Origin: Marivivens sp.
GTDB taxonomy: Bacteria; Pseudomonadota; Alphaproteobacteria; Rhodobacterales; Rhodobacteraceae
Length of the DNA stretch: 64,000 bases
Assembly: GCA_024642115.1 (NCBI GenBank)
Contig: JAHEBU010000007.1
Span: 169,968 to 233,967 of the forward strand
Direction of reading: 5' to 3'
The position numbers and the translations under genes were made by a program. Positions 33,545 through 41,496 of the stretch are shown here, one piece after another (the stretch's first letter is position 1; every line of letters starts with the position of its first letter). The notes under the pieces were generated by a model, which saw only the letters and a program-made list of their open reading frames with translations, had not been told where the DNA came from and made no database searches.

Positions 33545-35402
33545 CCGCGGGCGTCGGGGCAAAGATGCCATGCGCGGTCTTGTCCCAGTAGAATGGCCGG
33601 GTGAACAGTTCGCCCAGCCCTTTGTAGGACGCGATGCAAGCCAGCGGGAAATAGAGGTGCAGCGTTGGCGCCCATATCATCAGCCAGCGTTTGCCCGCAT
33701 CGCGCACCGCCATGGCGGCGGTCCCGATGTTGATGATCTCTGACACGGCAAAGAGCAGGCCGAGCGCCAGAAAACACCAGTGTGGCATCAGTCCTTGCAG
33801 CGGATGGCCGAACCCCAACGGAACGAGCCAGAACGACCACAGCACCGGAGCCAGCGCAAACTGGCTGAGCGTTCCGGCAAACAGAAGCTGGACACCCAAA
33901 AACCGCCACCACCCCAGATCGTGCAGCAATTGCCGGGGGTCGCGCATGTGGACCCCATAGGTGATTGCATACCCCTTGAGCCAGCGGGACCGCTGTTTGA
34001 CCCAAGGCCAGGCGCGGCAGTTCGCCTCTTCCTCGGTCACGGTGCGGATCAGTTCGGTGCGATACCCCATCCGGGCCAGCCGTAGCCCAAGGTCTGCGTC
34101 CTCGGTCACGTTATGGGCGTCCCAGGCACCGATCTTTTCCAGCGTCTCGCGGCGAAAGAACAGGGTCGTCCCGCCCAGCGGGATGACCAGGCCCATGCGT
34201 TCAAGCCCGGGCAGCATCACCCGGAACCAGGTCGCGTATTCAAGGGTAAAGCAGCGGGCGAGCCAGTTTGACCCCGAATTGTAAAAATCCAGTATGCCCT
34301 GAAGGCACGCCACCTCGGGTCCGCGTTGGGCGAACCGGTTCACCACGGTGTGGATCTGATCGGGGGCGGGGGCGTCCTCGGCGTCGTAGACGCCTATGAT
34401 GGACCCCCGGGCAAAGTTGAGGGCGTAATTGAAAGCGCGCGGTTTGGTTTTCAGGAATCCCTGAGGGACCACGATGGCCCGCATCCAGCGCGGCAAGTTG
34501 GTGGTGGTCAAGGCCTTGCGCGTCGTGTCGTCGTCCTCTTCCAGCACCAGACAGACATCGAGCAGGGTGCGCGGATAGTCGATGGCGTTCAACCGTGCCA
34601 ACAGATGCGACGCAATGGCCCGTTCCTTGAATAGCGGAACCAGTACCGTGACCACGGGCAGCCGGGCCGGAACCGGCCCATCTTGCGCTGCCGGATCGGG
34701 ACGCTTGCGCAGATGAATCCATCCAGCGGCCAGTTTGAGCGCGCTTGACAGGACCATTGTCAGAACCGCCCAGCCGGTCAAGAGCGCCATGATCCAGACT
34801 GGCGCAATCACCAGACCGGTCAGCGCGACACAGAGCAAGGTGAGGGCGTGATTGCGGAACCGGGGGCCATTCCACGTCCGGCTGCTGATCTGGTCGGGCA
34901 CGCGCGTTTCGGCCGCCTTGGCCATCGTGGCGCCGACGCGGGCGCGGATCGAATCTTGCAACAACTCTTCGGTCGTGATGGCCATCCGGACGGGGCCGAA
35001 CAGGGCGATCAGCGCGTCCCGGTGCCGCCCGAACTGTTCTGGCCGGGAACTGAGGATGATGGTTTCGGTCCCCCGTTTCTGCCAGGGCAGGATGCCGTTG
35101 CGCAAACACAGCTCGGCCCCGTAACGGGTCAGAAGATTCAAAGCAGGCGGTTCTGCCACTGGGTCGATCACGGCCGTTTGCAACAGCTCCGCCTCGGCCT
35201 CGGCAATCTGGCGGGCGGGCAGGGACAGGGACAGGCGGAACACCTCGGCCGGGCGGGCACCGCGGCGTGTTGCCTCTGTTTCTGCATCAAGCAGGCGGCG
35301 GGGCGAAGCAAGACCGTGCTGCGCCAGACAGCGGCCCAAGGCCGACAAATCCCGCGAGGGCAAAGCGATAGCGTCCGTCAAACGTGTCAGCGGTGGTGCC
35401 AC
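33498..35402 (-). CDS. Membrane glycosyltransferase family 2 with N-terminal MshEN-like domain
   Basis: 634 residues. Residues about 20-150 resemble the MshEN/GspE N-terminal c-di-GMP-binding domain (LGRCLAQHGLASPRRLLDA, a LP..QI..AEAELLQTAVIDP strand, ELCLRNGILPW). Then two membrane helices, a GT2 domain (VVTVLVPLFKE, YDAEDAPAP, FYNSGSNWLAR, LGGTTLFFRR, TEDADLG and the Q..RW motif KQRSRWLKG), and further helices. It probably polymerises or exports a polysaccharide at the inner membrane, like cellulose-synthase-type enzymes such as NfrB. Start GTG 35402. The C-terminal end overlaps the GntR gene. The MshEN assignment is by pattern only. Confidence 0.82.
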   Translation of the reverse strand: MAPPLTRLTDAIALPSRDLSALGRCLAQHGLASPRRLLDAETEATRRGARPAEVFRLSLSLPARQIAEAEAELLQTAVIDPVAEPPALNLLTRYGAELCLRNGILPWQKRGTETIILSSRPEQFGRHRDALIALFGPVRMAITTEELLQDSIRARVGATMAKAAETRVPDQISSRTWNGPRFRNHALTLLCVALTGLVIAPVWIMALLTGWAVLTMVLSSALKLAAGWIHLRKRPDPAAQDGPVPARLPVVTVLVPLFKERAIASHLLARLNAIDYPRTLLDVCLVLEEDDDTTRKALTTTNLPRWMRAIVVPQGFLKTKPRAFNYALNFARGSIIGVYDAEDAPAPDQIHTVVNRFAQRGPEVACLQGILDFYNSGSNWLARCFTLEYATWFRVMLPGLERMGLVIPLGGTTLFFRRETLEKIGAWDAHNVTEDADLGLRLARMGYRTELIRTVTEEEANCRAWPWVKQRSRWLKGYAITYGVHMRDPRQLLHDLGWWRFLGVQLLFAGTLSQFALAPVLWSFWLVPLGFGHPLQGLMPHWCFLALGLLFAVSEIINIGTAAMAVRDAGKRWLMIWAPTLHLYFPLACIASYKGLGELFTRPFYWDKTAHGIFAPTPAVSRSARPPAHPASGG

Positions 35403-35502
35403 CGAAATTGTCCCTGTCCCTTTGTCCCGACTTTGCGCGGGTAAAGTTTAAGGCGTGGTTAATTTCGGGACGACCGGACCTGTAAACCGGGTGGTTGCGT
35501 GA

Positions 35503-36663
35503 TCAGGCGGCGCGGGCGGCCATGGCTGCGGCAAACCGTTCGAACAGATAATAGCTGTCCTGCGGGCCGGGGCTCGCCTCGGGGTGATATTGCACGCTGA
35601 ACACGGGGCGGTCGGCCATACGAATCCCGCAGTTGGATCCGTCAAACAGGCTCACATGGGTTTCCTTTACGCCGTCGGGCAGGGTCTGGCTGTCTACCGT
35701 AAAGCCGTGGTTCATCGAGGTGATCTCGACCTTGCCAGTCTCCATGTCCTTGACCGGGTGGTTGGCCCCGTGGTGGCCGTGGTTCATTTTGATCGTCTTG
35801 GCCCCAAGGGCGAGCGCGAGCATCTGATGCCCCAGACAAATTCCGAACAGCGGCAAGTCGGTCCGGTCCAGCACGCCCCGGATCATGGGCACGGCATAGG
35901 CCCCCGTCGCCGCCGGATCGCCCGGGCCATTGGACAGGAACACGCCATCGGGGTTTTGCGCCAGCACATCTTCGGTCGTGGCGGTGGCGGGCAGGACGGT
36001 CACGTCACATCCGGCGCTGGCCAGGCAGCGCAGGATGTTGCGCTTGGCCCCGTAATCGACGGCGACGACCTTGAATTTCGGATGAGTCTGCGGAGTGTAT
36101 CCTTGCGGCCAGGCCCAGCGCATTTCGTTCCAGCGGTAGGATTGGGCGCAGGTGACATCCTTGGCCAGATCGAGGCCGACCAGCCCGCGGAACCCGCGGG
36201 CGGCCGCGACCAGCGCGTCGATGTCAAAGTTGCCCGCCGGATCGTGGGCAAGGGCGACATGGGGCGCACCCTGCTGCCGGATCGCCCGTGTCAGCCGGCG
36301 CGTGTCGAGTCCGCCGATGCCGATGCGCCCCTTTGCAGACAGCCAGCTTGTCAGATCTTGCGTCGCCCGCCAGTTGGACGGCTCGGTCGGGTCCCATTTC
36401 ACGACCATCCCGGCGGCCACCGGATCGGCGGTTTCGTCATCCTCGGGGGTTGTGCCGGTGTTGCCGATATGGGGGAACGTAAAGGTCACCACCTGCCCGG
36501 CGTAGGAAGGGTCGGTCATGATTTCCTGATAGCCCGTCATGGCGGTGTTGAAGCAGAGTTCCGCCGTGGTCTGCCCGGTCGCGCCGAACCCCTTGCCAAA
36601 GAACAGGGTGCCGTCGGCCAAGGCGAGGCAGGCAGTCGGTTTGTCCTGGGTGTGGTGCGGCAT
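35503..36663 (-). CDS. carA: Carbamoyl-phosphate synthase small subunit (glutaminase)
   Basis: 386 residues. CarA hydrolyses glutamine and passes ammonia to CarB for carbamoyl phosphate (arginine and pyrimidine synthesis). N-terminal ACLALADGTLFFGKGFG and NTAMTGYQEIMTDPSY; glutaminase domain VVAVDYGAKRNILRCL, LSNGPGDPAA, catalytic Cys in LFGICLGHQM and the His/Glu of SVQYHPEASPGP. Length fits the family. Start ATG 36663, divergent from the YqeY-like gene. carB is not in the window. Confidence 0.96.
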   Translation of the reverse strand: MPHHTQDKPTACLALADGTLFFGKGFGATGQTTAELCFNTAMTGYQEIMTDPSYAGQVVTFTFPHIGNTGTTPEDDETADPVAAGMVVKWDPTEPSNWRATQDLTSWLSAKGRIGIGGLDTRRLTRAIRQQGAPHVALAHDPAGNFDIDALVAAARGFRGLVGLDLAKDVTCAQSYRWNEMRWAWPQGYTPQTHPKFKVVAVDYGAKRNILRCLASAGCDVTVLPATATTEDVLAQNPDGVFLSNGPGDPAATGAYAVPMIRGVLDRTDLPLFGICLGHQMLALALGAKTIKMNHGHHGANHPVKDMETGKVEITSMNHGFTVDSQTLPDGVKETHVSLFDGSNCGIRMADRPVFSVQYHPEASPGPQDSYYLFERFAAAMAARAA

Positions 36664-36813
36664 GGCGGCTCTCCCATGAAGGTTGGCGGCGGCAAATTGA
36701 TCCGGTCCTAAGAGGTCTGGCAGATGGGGTCAAGGCCGGACCCGGTTGATTGCCCGACGGGGGAGAGGTAAGAGAGGCCCGGGCCCTGTCGGCCCGCAAC
36801 TGGGGACTGAGAC

Positions 36814-37272
36814 ATGGACATGCGAGACCGGATGAGTGCCGCCCTCAAGGACGCGATGCGGGCCAAGGAGGCGGACCGTCTGTCCACCCTGCGACTCATC
36901 AACGCCGCCATCAAGGACCGCGAAATCGCCGCCCGCAGCGAAGGTGAGGCCCCGGCTGTGGGGGATGATGTGGTTCTTGGGATTCTGGGAAAGATGGTCA
37001 AGCAACGCCAGGAATCGGCCCGCGCCTACGAAGAGGGTGGCCGTCTGGAACTGGCGGAAAAGGAACTGGCCGAAATCAAGGTGATCGAGGAATTCTTGCC
37101 CCGCCAACTGGATGAGAACGAGACGGCCGCCGCCGTGGAGGCCGCCATCGCCGAGGTCGAGGCGACGTCGATCCGGGACATGGGCAAGGTCATGGCGGCG
37201 CTCAAGGCACGCTATACCGGCCAGATGGATTTTGGTGCTGTCGGGCCGATGGTGAAGGCAAAGCTGGGCTGA
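36814..37272 (+). CDS. GatB/YqeY-domain protein
   Basis: 152 residues. RDRMSAALKDAMRAKEADRLSTLRLINAAIKDREIA and the C-terminal EEFLPRQLDENE, IRDMGKVMAALKARY, GQMDFGAVGPMVKAKL are the two halves of a YqeY protein, related to the tail of the GatB amidotransferase subunit. Its role is unresolved; related proteins often lie near rpsU/dnaG or carA. ATG 36814 or 36820 (MRDRM) are equally possible. Diverges from carA. Confidence 0.9.
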   Translation: MDMRDRMSAALKDAMRAKEADRLSTLRLINAAIKDREIAARSEGEAPAVGDDVVLGILGKMVKQRQESARAYEEGGRLELAEKELAEIKVIEEFLPRQLDENETAAAVEAAIAEVEATSIRDMGKVMAALKARYTGQMDFGAVGPMVKAKLG

Positions 37273-37391
37273 TTTCGGGACCCGGCGGATTGCGTTCAAA
37301 CGTGAACGGTTTCCAACGCACTGATTGGAAGAGATAATCTCAAATAAGGGAGTCGGGTTGCTTTATAGGGCTGGCCCGTTTGACGGGGGTT

Positions 37392-37435
37392 TATTATATG
37401 CACTTTCATCTATATACATATAATGCTATATTCGA
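37392..37435 (+). promoter_or_regulatory. AT-rich control region of the ArsR-type operon
   Basis: This stretch is far more AT-rich than the surroundings: TTATTATATGCAC..CATCTATATACATATAATGCTATATTC. It contains TATAAT (37419-37424) as a -10 box, but no clear -35, and an imperfect ATATA..TATAT arrangement that could be an ArsR-type operator over the promoter. ArsR-family proteins often bind such inverted repeats and repress their own operon. Confidence 0.45.
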
Positions 37436-37452
37436 GTCGAAAGGAGTGCCCC

Positions 37453-37779
37453 ATGCAACTTGACCTGACATTCGCAGCCCTGAGCGATCCGACCCGCCGC
37501 GCCATCCTCGCCCGATTGGCGCAGGGGGAGGCGACGGTGACCGACCTGGCCCTGCCGCATAATCTGAGCCAGCCCACCATTTCGCGCCACCTCAAGGTGC
37601 TCGAACGCGCGGGGCTGGTCGAAACGCTGCGCTCGGCGCAGACACGGCCGCGGCGCCTGGCCCCGGATGGGCTAAAGATCGTGGATCAATGGATTGCGCC
37701 GTTCCGCCAGCAATGGAACGCGCGGCTGGACCGGCTGGAGGCCCTTGTCACCGAAACTGACGGGACGGAGACGAAATGA
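37453..37779 (+). CDS. ArsR-family transcriptional regulator
   Basis: 108 residues. Winged helix FAALSDPTRRAILARLAQGEATVTDLALPHNLSQPTISRHLKVLERAGLVE. It lacks the metal-binding cysteines of ArsR/SmtB sensors, so it may be a metal-independent member that regulates the adjacent SRPBCC gene. ATG 37453 has AAAGGAG at good spacing; the ATG at 37423 is before it and unlikely. Stop overlaps the SRPBCC gene (ATGA). Confidence 0.9.
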   Translation: MQLDLTFAALSDPTRRAILARLAQGEATVTDLALPHNLSQPTISRHLKVLERAGLVETLRSAQTRPRRLAPDGLKIVDQWIAPFRQQWNARLDRLEALVTETDGTETK

Positions 37780-38228
37780 TGCGGTTCGATGATTTCGAGA
37801 TCGACCGGGACGCCAACGCGGTGATCCTGCGCCGCCGGATGCGCGCCACGCCCGAACGGCTCTACGCCGCCTGGACCCGGCCCGAGCAGATCGCGCTGTG
37901 GTGGGATCCGACGGGCACGCCCCTTGCCGAATGCAGCATCGACTTGCGGGTCGGGGGGCTGTTGCGGCTGGTGGGGCAGGGGCAGCATGCCTTTGAGGGG
38001 CGATATACCGAGCTCGATCCTCCGTACAGGCTGTGTTTCGACGCGATGGGTGCGGCCGGGTCGGTGGACCTGTCGCCGGTAGAGGGGCAGACCGAGATGA
38101 CTGTGGTTCTGCAATGCGCGTCAGCCGAGCATCTGGCGCAGTTCGTCCAGATGGGGGTGGCCGAGGGTACATCGCGGACGCTGGATAACCTGGTGGCTTT
38201 TGCCATGGATGCCGTCGACGCAGGCTAG
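37776..38228 (+). CDS. SRPBCC (AHSA1-like) domain protein
   Basis: 150 residues. RMRATPERLYAAWTRPEQIALWWDPTGTPLAECSIDLRVGG begins an Aha1/START-like fold and VLQCASAEHLAQFVQMGVAEGTSRTLDNLVAF is its C-terminal helix. Such proteins bind hydrophobic ligands; partnered with an ArsR regulator in one operon they are commonly stress- or toxin-responsive, but the ligand here is unknown. ATGA overlap with the regulator. Confidence 0.88.
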   Translation: MMRFDDFEIDRDANAVILRRRMRATPERLYAAWTRPEQIALWWDPTGTPLAECSIDLRVGGLLRLVGQGQHAFEGRYTELDPPYRLCFDAMGAAGSVDLSPVEGQTEMTVVLQCASAEHLAQFVQMGVAEGTSRTLDNLVAFAMDAVDAG

Positions 38229-38296
38229 ACCCGGTCCTGGGAACCGGTCGCGGTGACTGCGGGTTCTCTCAAGGTCAACCACCGGAGGATCATGCG

Positions 38297-38479
38297 ATGA
38301 AAGCCCAATCCAAATCCCAGCAGCGGGCGGCGGGTGCCGCCCTGTCTGCCAAGCGCGGCGAGACAAAGGTCAAGGACCTGCAGGGCGCATCCAGGCAGAT
38401 GTACGAGGACATGACCGAAGCAGAGTTGGAAGACATGGCCGCGACCAAGTTGGATGGTCTGCCGGAACACAAGGGGTGA
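38297..38479 (+). CDS. DUF3008 family small protein
   Basis: 60 residues, KSQQRAAGAALSAKRGETKVKDLQGASRQMYEDMTEAELEDMAATKLDGLPEHKG. This matches the DUF3008 pattern (basic N-terminus, KGASK-type middle, ELEDxAxTKxxGLPE end). Function unknown; small, charged and cytoplasmic. GGAGGAT lies upstream of the ATG. Confidence 0.85.
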   Translation: MKAQSKSQQRAAGAALSAKRGETKVKDLQGASRQMYEDMTEAELEDMAATKLDGLPEHKG

Positions 38480-38484
38480 AGACC

Positions 38485-38506
38485 GTAGGGTGGGTCCAGA
38501 CCCCCC
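38485..38506. terminator. Imperfect GTAGGGTGGGT hairpin between convergent genes
   Basis: GTAGGGTGGGT followed by CCAG and ACCCCCC can fold with a bulge (GGGT / ACCC plus an outer GGG/CCC). It lies between the DUF3008 stop and the DUF2244 stop. The same start GTAGGGTGGGT occurs at 11776-11786. Confidence 0.45.
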
Positions 38507-39019
38507 TTAGCGGCCTTCAAGCCCCCGCAGACGCGTGCGCAGGTCATGGTCGAGTGCTTGGCGTTCTTCGACCGTGAGGAAGGCGCCCAGTTCCACTTCG
38601 CGCCCCGCCCCGCGCAGGGTCAGGTAGTGTTCGATCTGTCCCGCCTTTGGGTGGAGCGTGATCTGGACCCAATGGGGGTTTGCCTCCCATTCCTGTTTCG
38701 GCCCATGTGGGTTGTAGCGTACCAGATGGATGCGGTCGGGCCAGAGCCGCAACTCTTCCAATGTCGATCCGTCCTTGTAACTGCGTTGCAGCGCCCACCA
38801 GACACCGCCCACCGTCACCATGAGAAAGGGCAGGATCCCCCAGAGCACGGCTGACCCGATGACCGCCAGCAGCGGCACCGCGATCAGCCCCGCCGTGATC
38901 CCGATGAACCAGACGAACCCTTTTTTCGGCAGGGACCGATAGGGCCACAGATGCAGTTCGGCCACCGGCGCTGTCGCATCGGCCAGTTGGGCGGCGGGGG
39001 TGATCCATTCGTAGGGCAT
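38507..39019 (-). CDS. DUF2244 membrane protein
   Basis: 170 residues with two central hydrophobic helices (FVWFIGITAGLIAVPLLAVIG and LWGILPFLMVTVGG) and the DUF2244 C-terminal half GSTLEELRLWPDRIHLVRYNPHGPKQEWEANPHWVQI. This family is often adjacent to cytochrome c oxidase genes in alphaproteobacteria, as here. Role unknown. Start ATG 39019. Confidence 0.88.
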   Translation of the reverse strand: MPYEWITPAAQLADATAPVAELHLWPYRSLPKKGFVWFIGITAGLIAVPLLAVIGSAVLWGILPFLMVTVGGVWWALQRSYKDGSTLEELRLWPDRIHLVRYNPHGPKQEWEANPHWVQITLHPKAGQIEHYLTLRGAGREVELGAFLTVEERQALDHDLRTRLRGLEGR

Positions 39020-39073
39020 GGAGCGGACGCTAGCAGTGATTGTGGCGGTGGAAAACTGCGATGAAGCGTCGCG

Positions 39074-39592
39074 TCAGCGCCGGGGATGCAGCCAGCCGCG
39101 CAGGACTGAAGCGATCGTCAGAGCCAGAAGGGCCGTAATGGCCGCAGCGGACAGCCCGGCGGCCCCCATGTTGAGCCGGTTCACCAGCCTGAACCAGTCT
39201 TCGTAGTCGGTGTAGCGCTGTGGCGGCCTGAGAAGCCCGGGCAGGGTCAGCCCGGCCAGGACGGCCAGCGACCAGACCCAGATCAGCCCTTTGGTCAGAC
39301 GTGGCCAGATCATCCGCCCCGCCCATGTCTGGAGCCAGATCAGCCCGGTGGCGATCAGAAAGATGACCCCCACCCCCGCCAGATACGTTGCCTGTCCCGA
39401 AACGTAATAGGTCGCCTGTCCGTTCGACACGGTCGAAATCGGGTCGTTCAGGATCAGAGCAAGACGCAGTCCTGCCGCCACCATCCAGCCCAGGCTGATC
39501 CCCAGAAGAAGCATGGCGGTGGAGGCGCGTCGGAGTGTCATGGCAAGGCCGCCGAGGACAGGGGGCAGGGCGATGGTGAGCGCTTCGATCAT
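39074..39592 (-). CDS. Four-helix membrane protein of unknown function
   Basis: 172 residues, not recognised. Four probable membrane helices (ALPPVLGGLAMTLRRASTA, YLAGVGVIFLIATGLIWL, GLIWVWSLAVLAGLTLP, ALSAAAITALLALTIASVL) separated by short loops with an Asp/Tyr motif RYTDYEDWFRLV. It follows ctaD on the same strand after a terminator-like hairpin, so co-expression with the oxidase is possible but not shown. Confidence 0.65.
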   Translation of the reverse strand: MIEALTIALPPVLGGLAMTLRRASTAMLLLGISLGWMVAAGLRLALILNDPISTVSNGQATYYVSGQATYLAGVGVIFLIATGLIWLQTWAGRMIWPRLTKGLIWVWSLAVLAGLTLPGLLRPPQRYTDYEDWFRLVNRLNMGAAGLSAAAITALLALTIASVLRGWLHPRR

Positions 39593-39611
39593 GGCTGTTT
39601 TTCCAAGTCAA

Positions 39612-39638
39612 AGGCCCCCGGTTCATCACCGGGGGCCT
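39612..39638 (-). terminator. Terminator of ctaD (minus strand)
   Basis: A ten-base-pair stem GGCCCCCGGT / ACCGGGGGCC (39613-39622 with 39628-39637) with a five-base loop lies directly after ctaD; on the minus strand it is followed by TTTGACTT. The U-run is short. Confidence 0.65.
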
Positions 39639-39663
39639 TGAGGTAGGTCAGTTGGTCACGGCC

Positions 39664-41340
39664 TTAGTGCGCGTGCTGCTTGTCCCAATCGCTCTGCTTG
39701 GGGAGCGTTTCGAACGTGTGTTCGGGCGGGGGCGAAGGCAGGGTCCATTCCAGCGTGTCCGCCCATTCGTTCCACGGGTTGGCCAGATTGGTCCGCTTGG
39801 CAAACAGCAGCGTCCAGAACAGGACCACGATAAAGAATACGAACGAGGCGAACGAAATGAACGCGCCGATCGACGAGAGGTGGTTCCAGTAGGCGAACGC
39901 CTCGGGGTAGTCGATGTAGCGGCGCGGCATCCCCTGACGGCCCAGGAAGTGCTGCGGGAAGAAGGTGATGTTCGCACCGATGAACATCGCCCAGAAGTGG
40001 ATCTTGCCCGCCCATTCCGGCAGCATCGCGCCGGTGAATTTGGGGAAGTAGAAGTAGATCCCCGCAAAGATGGCGAACACGGCCCCCAGCGACATCACGT
40101 AGTGGAAGTGGGCGATCACATAGTAGGTGTCGTGGTAGGCGCGGTCGACCCCGGCCTGGCTGAGCACGATCCCTGTCACGCCACCGACGGTGAACATGAA
40201 CAGAAAGCCGAAGGCCCAGAGCATGGGTGTCTTGAACTCGACCGAACCGCCCCACATCGTTGCGATCCAACTGAAGATCTTGACCCCGGTTGGCACCGCG
40301 ATGACCATGGTCGCCAGCATGAAATAGGACTGCTGGGTCAACGACATGCCGACCGTGTACATGTGGTGCGCCCAGACGACGAAGCCCAGCACACCGATCG
40401 CCACCATCGCATAGACCATCGGCAGATAGCCAAAGATCGGCTTTTTCGAGAACGTCGCGATGACGTGAGAGATGATCCCGAAGCCGGGGATGATGATGAT
40501 GTACACTTCCGGGTGGCCAAAGAACCACAGGATGTGTTGGTAGAGGATCGGGTCGCCGCCGCCTTCGGGTTGGAAGAAGGTGGTGCCAAAGTTCCGGTCC
40601 ATGAGCAGCATGGTGATCGCCCCCGCCAGAACCGGCAGCGCCAGCAGGATGAGCCACGCGGTCACAAAGATCGACCATGCGAACAACGGGACCTTGTGCA
40701 GGGTCATCCCCGGCGTCCGCATGTTCAGGAAGGTGGTGATCATGTTGATAGCACCCAGGATCGACGAAGCACCCGACAGGTGCACCGCGAAAATGGCGAG
40801 GTCCATCGACATGCCAGCCTCGCCCGTGGACAAGGGTGGGTAGAGAACCCAGCCCACGCCCGACCCAAGCCCGCCTTCGCCACCGGGCGAAAACATCGAC
40901 GCGATGCCGAGCGAGGTGCCTGCCACGTAAAGCCAGTAGCTGAGGTTATTCATCCGGGGGAAGGCCATGTCCGGCGCGCCGATTTGCAGCGGCATCAGGT
41001 AGTTGCCGAAGCCGCCGAACAGTGCCGGGATGACCACGAAGAACATCATGAGCACGCCGTGATAGGTGATCAGCACGTTCCACAGGTGTCCGTTGGGCGT
41101 ACATTCGCGGGACGCGTCCGCAATCAGGCGGGCGCCTTCCATGCACATGTACTGAACGCCGGGGTTCATCAGTTCCATCCGCATGTAAACGGTGAACAGA
41201 ACCGACACGAACCCGACGGCCCCACCTGTGAACAGGTAGAGGATACCGATATCCTTGTGGTTGGTGGACATGAACCAGCGGGTGAAAAAGCCCCGCTTGT
41301 CTTCGTGGTGGTCATGGCCGTGGATGGCGGCGTCTGCCAT
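39664..41340 (-). CDS. ctaD: Cytochrome c oxidase subunit I
   Basis: 558 residues, twelve membrane helices. Heme a/a3 and CuB site residues are visible in [16 protein letters not shown] (His-Glu-Val-Tyr), WAHHMYTVG and [16 protein letters not shown]. The K- and D-channel type segments ([19 protein letters not shown]) are present. Reduces O2 to water at the inner membrane and pumps protons. The ATG at 41340 has AGGGAGAG upstream; the ORF extends 16 codons further without a good site. ctaC, ctaE and assembly genes are not in the window. Confidence 0.97.
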   Translation of the reverse strand: MADAAIHGHDHHEDKRGFFTRWFMSTNHKDIGILYLFTGGAVGFVSVLFTVYMRMELMNPGVQYMCMEGARLIADASRECTPNGHLWNVLITYHGVLMMFFVVIPALFGGFGNYLMPLQIGAPDMAFPRMNNLSYWLYVAGTSLGIASMFSPGGEGGLGSGVGWVLYPPLSTGEAGMSMDLAIFAVHLSGASSILGAINMITTFLNMRTPGMTLHKVPLFAWSIFVTAWLILLALPVLAGAITMLLMDRNFGTTFFQPEGGGDPILYQHILWFFGHPEVYIIIIPGFGIISHVIATFSKKPIFGYLPMVYAMVAIGVLGFVVWAHHMYTVGMSLTQQSYFMLATMVIAVPTGVKIFSWIATMWGGSVEFKTPMLWAFGFLFMFTVGGVTGIVLSQAGVDRAYHDTYYVIAHFHYVMSLGAVFAIFAGIYFYFPKFTGAMLPEWAGKIHFWAMFIGANITFFPQHFLGRQGMPRRYIDYPEAFAYWNHLSSIGAFISFASFVFFIVVLFWTLLFAKRTNLANPWNEWADTLEWTLPSPPPEHTFETLPKQSDWDKQHAH

Positions 41341-41496
41341 GTGGCTCTCCCTCTTGGCTACAGATTGCGGAGGTCGAGTCAGGGACACGCCTCCGGCTTT
41401 GTTCCGCTTCTAGTGGGTCGGGTGCCGGGGGGCAATATTCGAGTGGCCGGAAGGTCTGAGTAATTTTGGCGCAGGGGCCGCAGGGCCGCCCCCCGA

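Noticed and set aside
39652..41463. A 603-residue open frame antisense to ctaD
   Set aside because: Its composition (Arg, His, Gln) is that of the complement of a membrane protein; ctaD is unmistakable.
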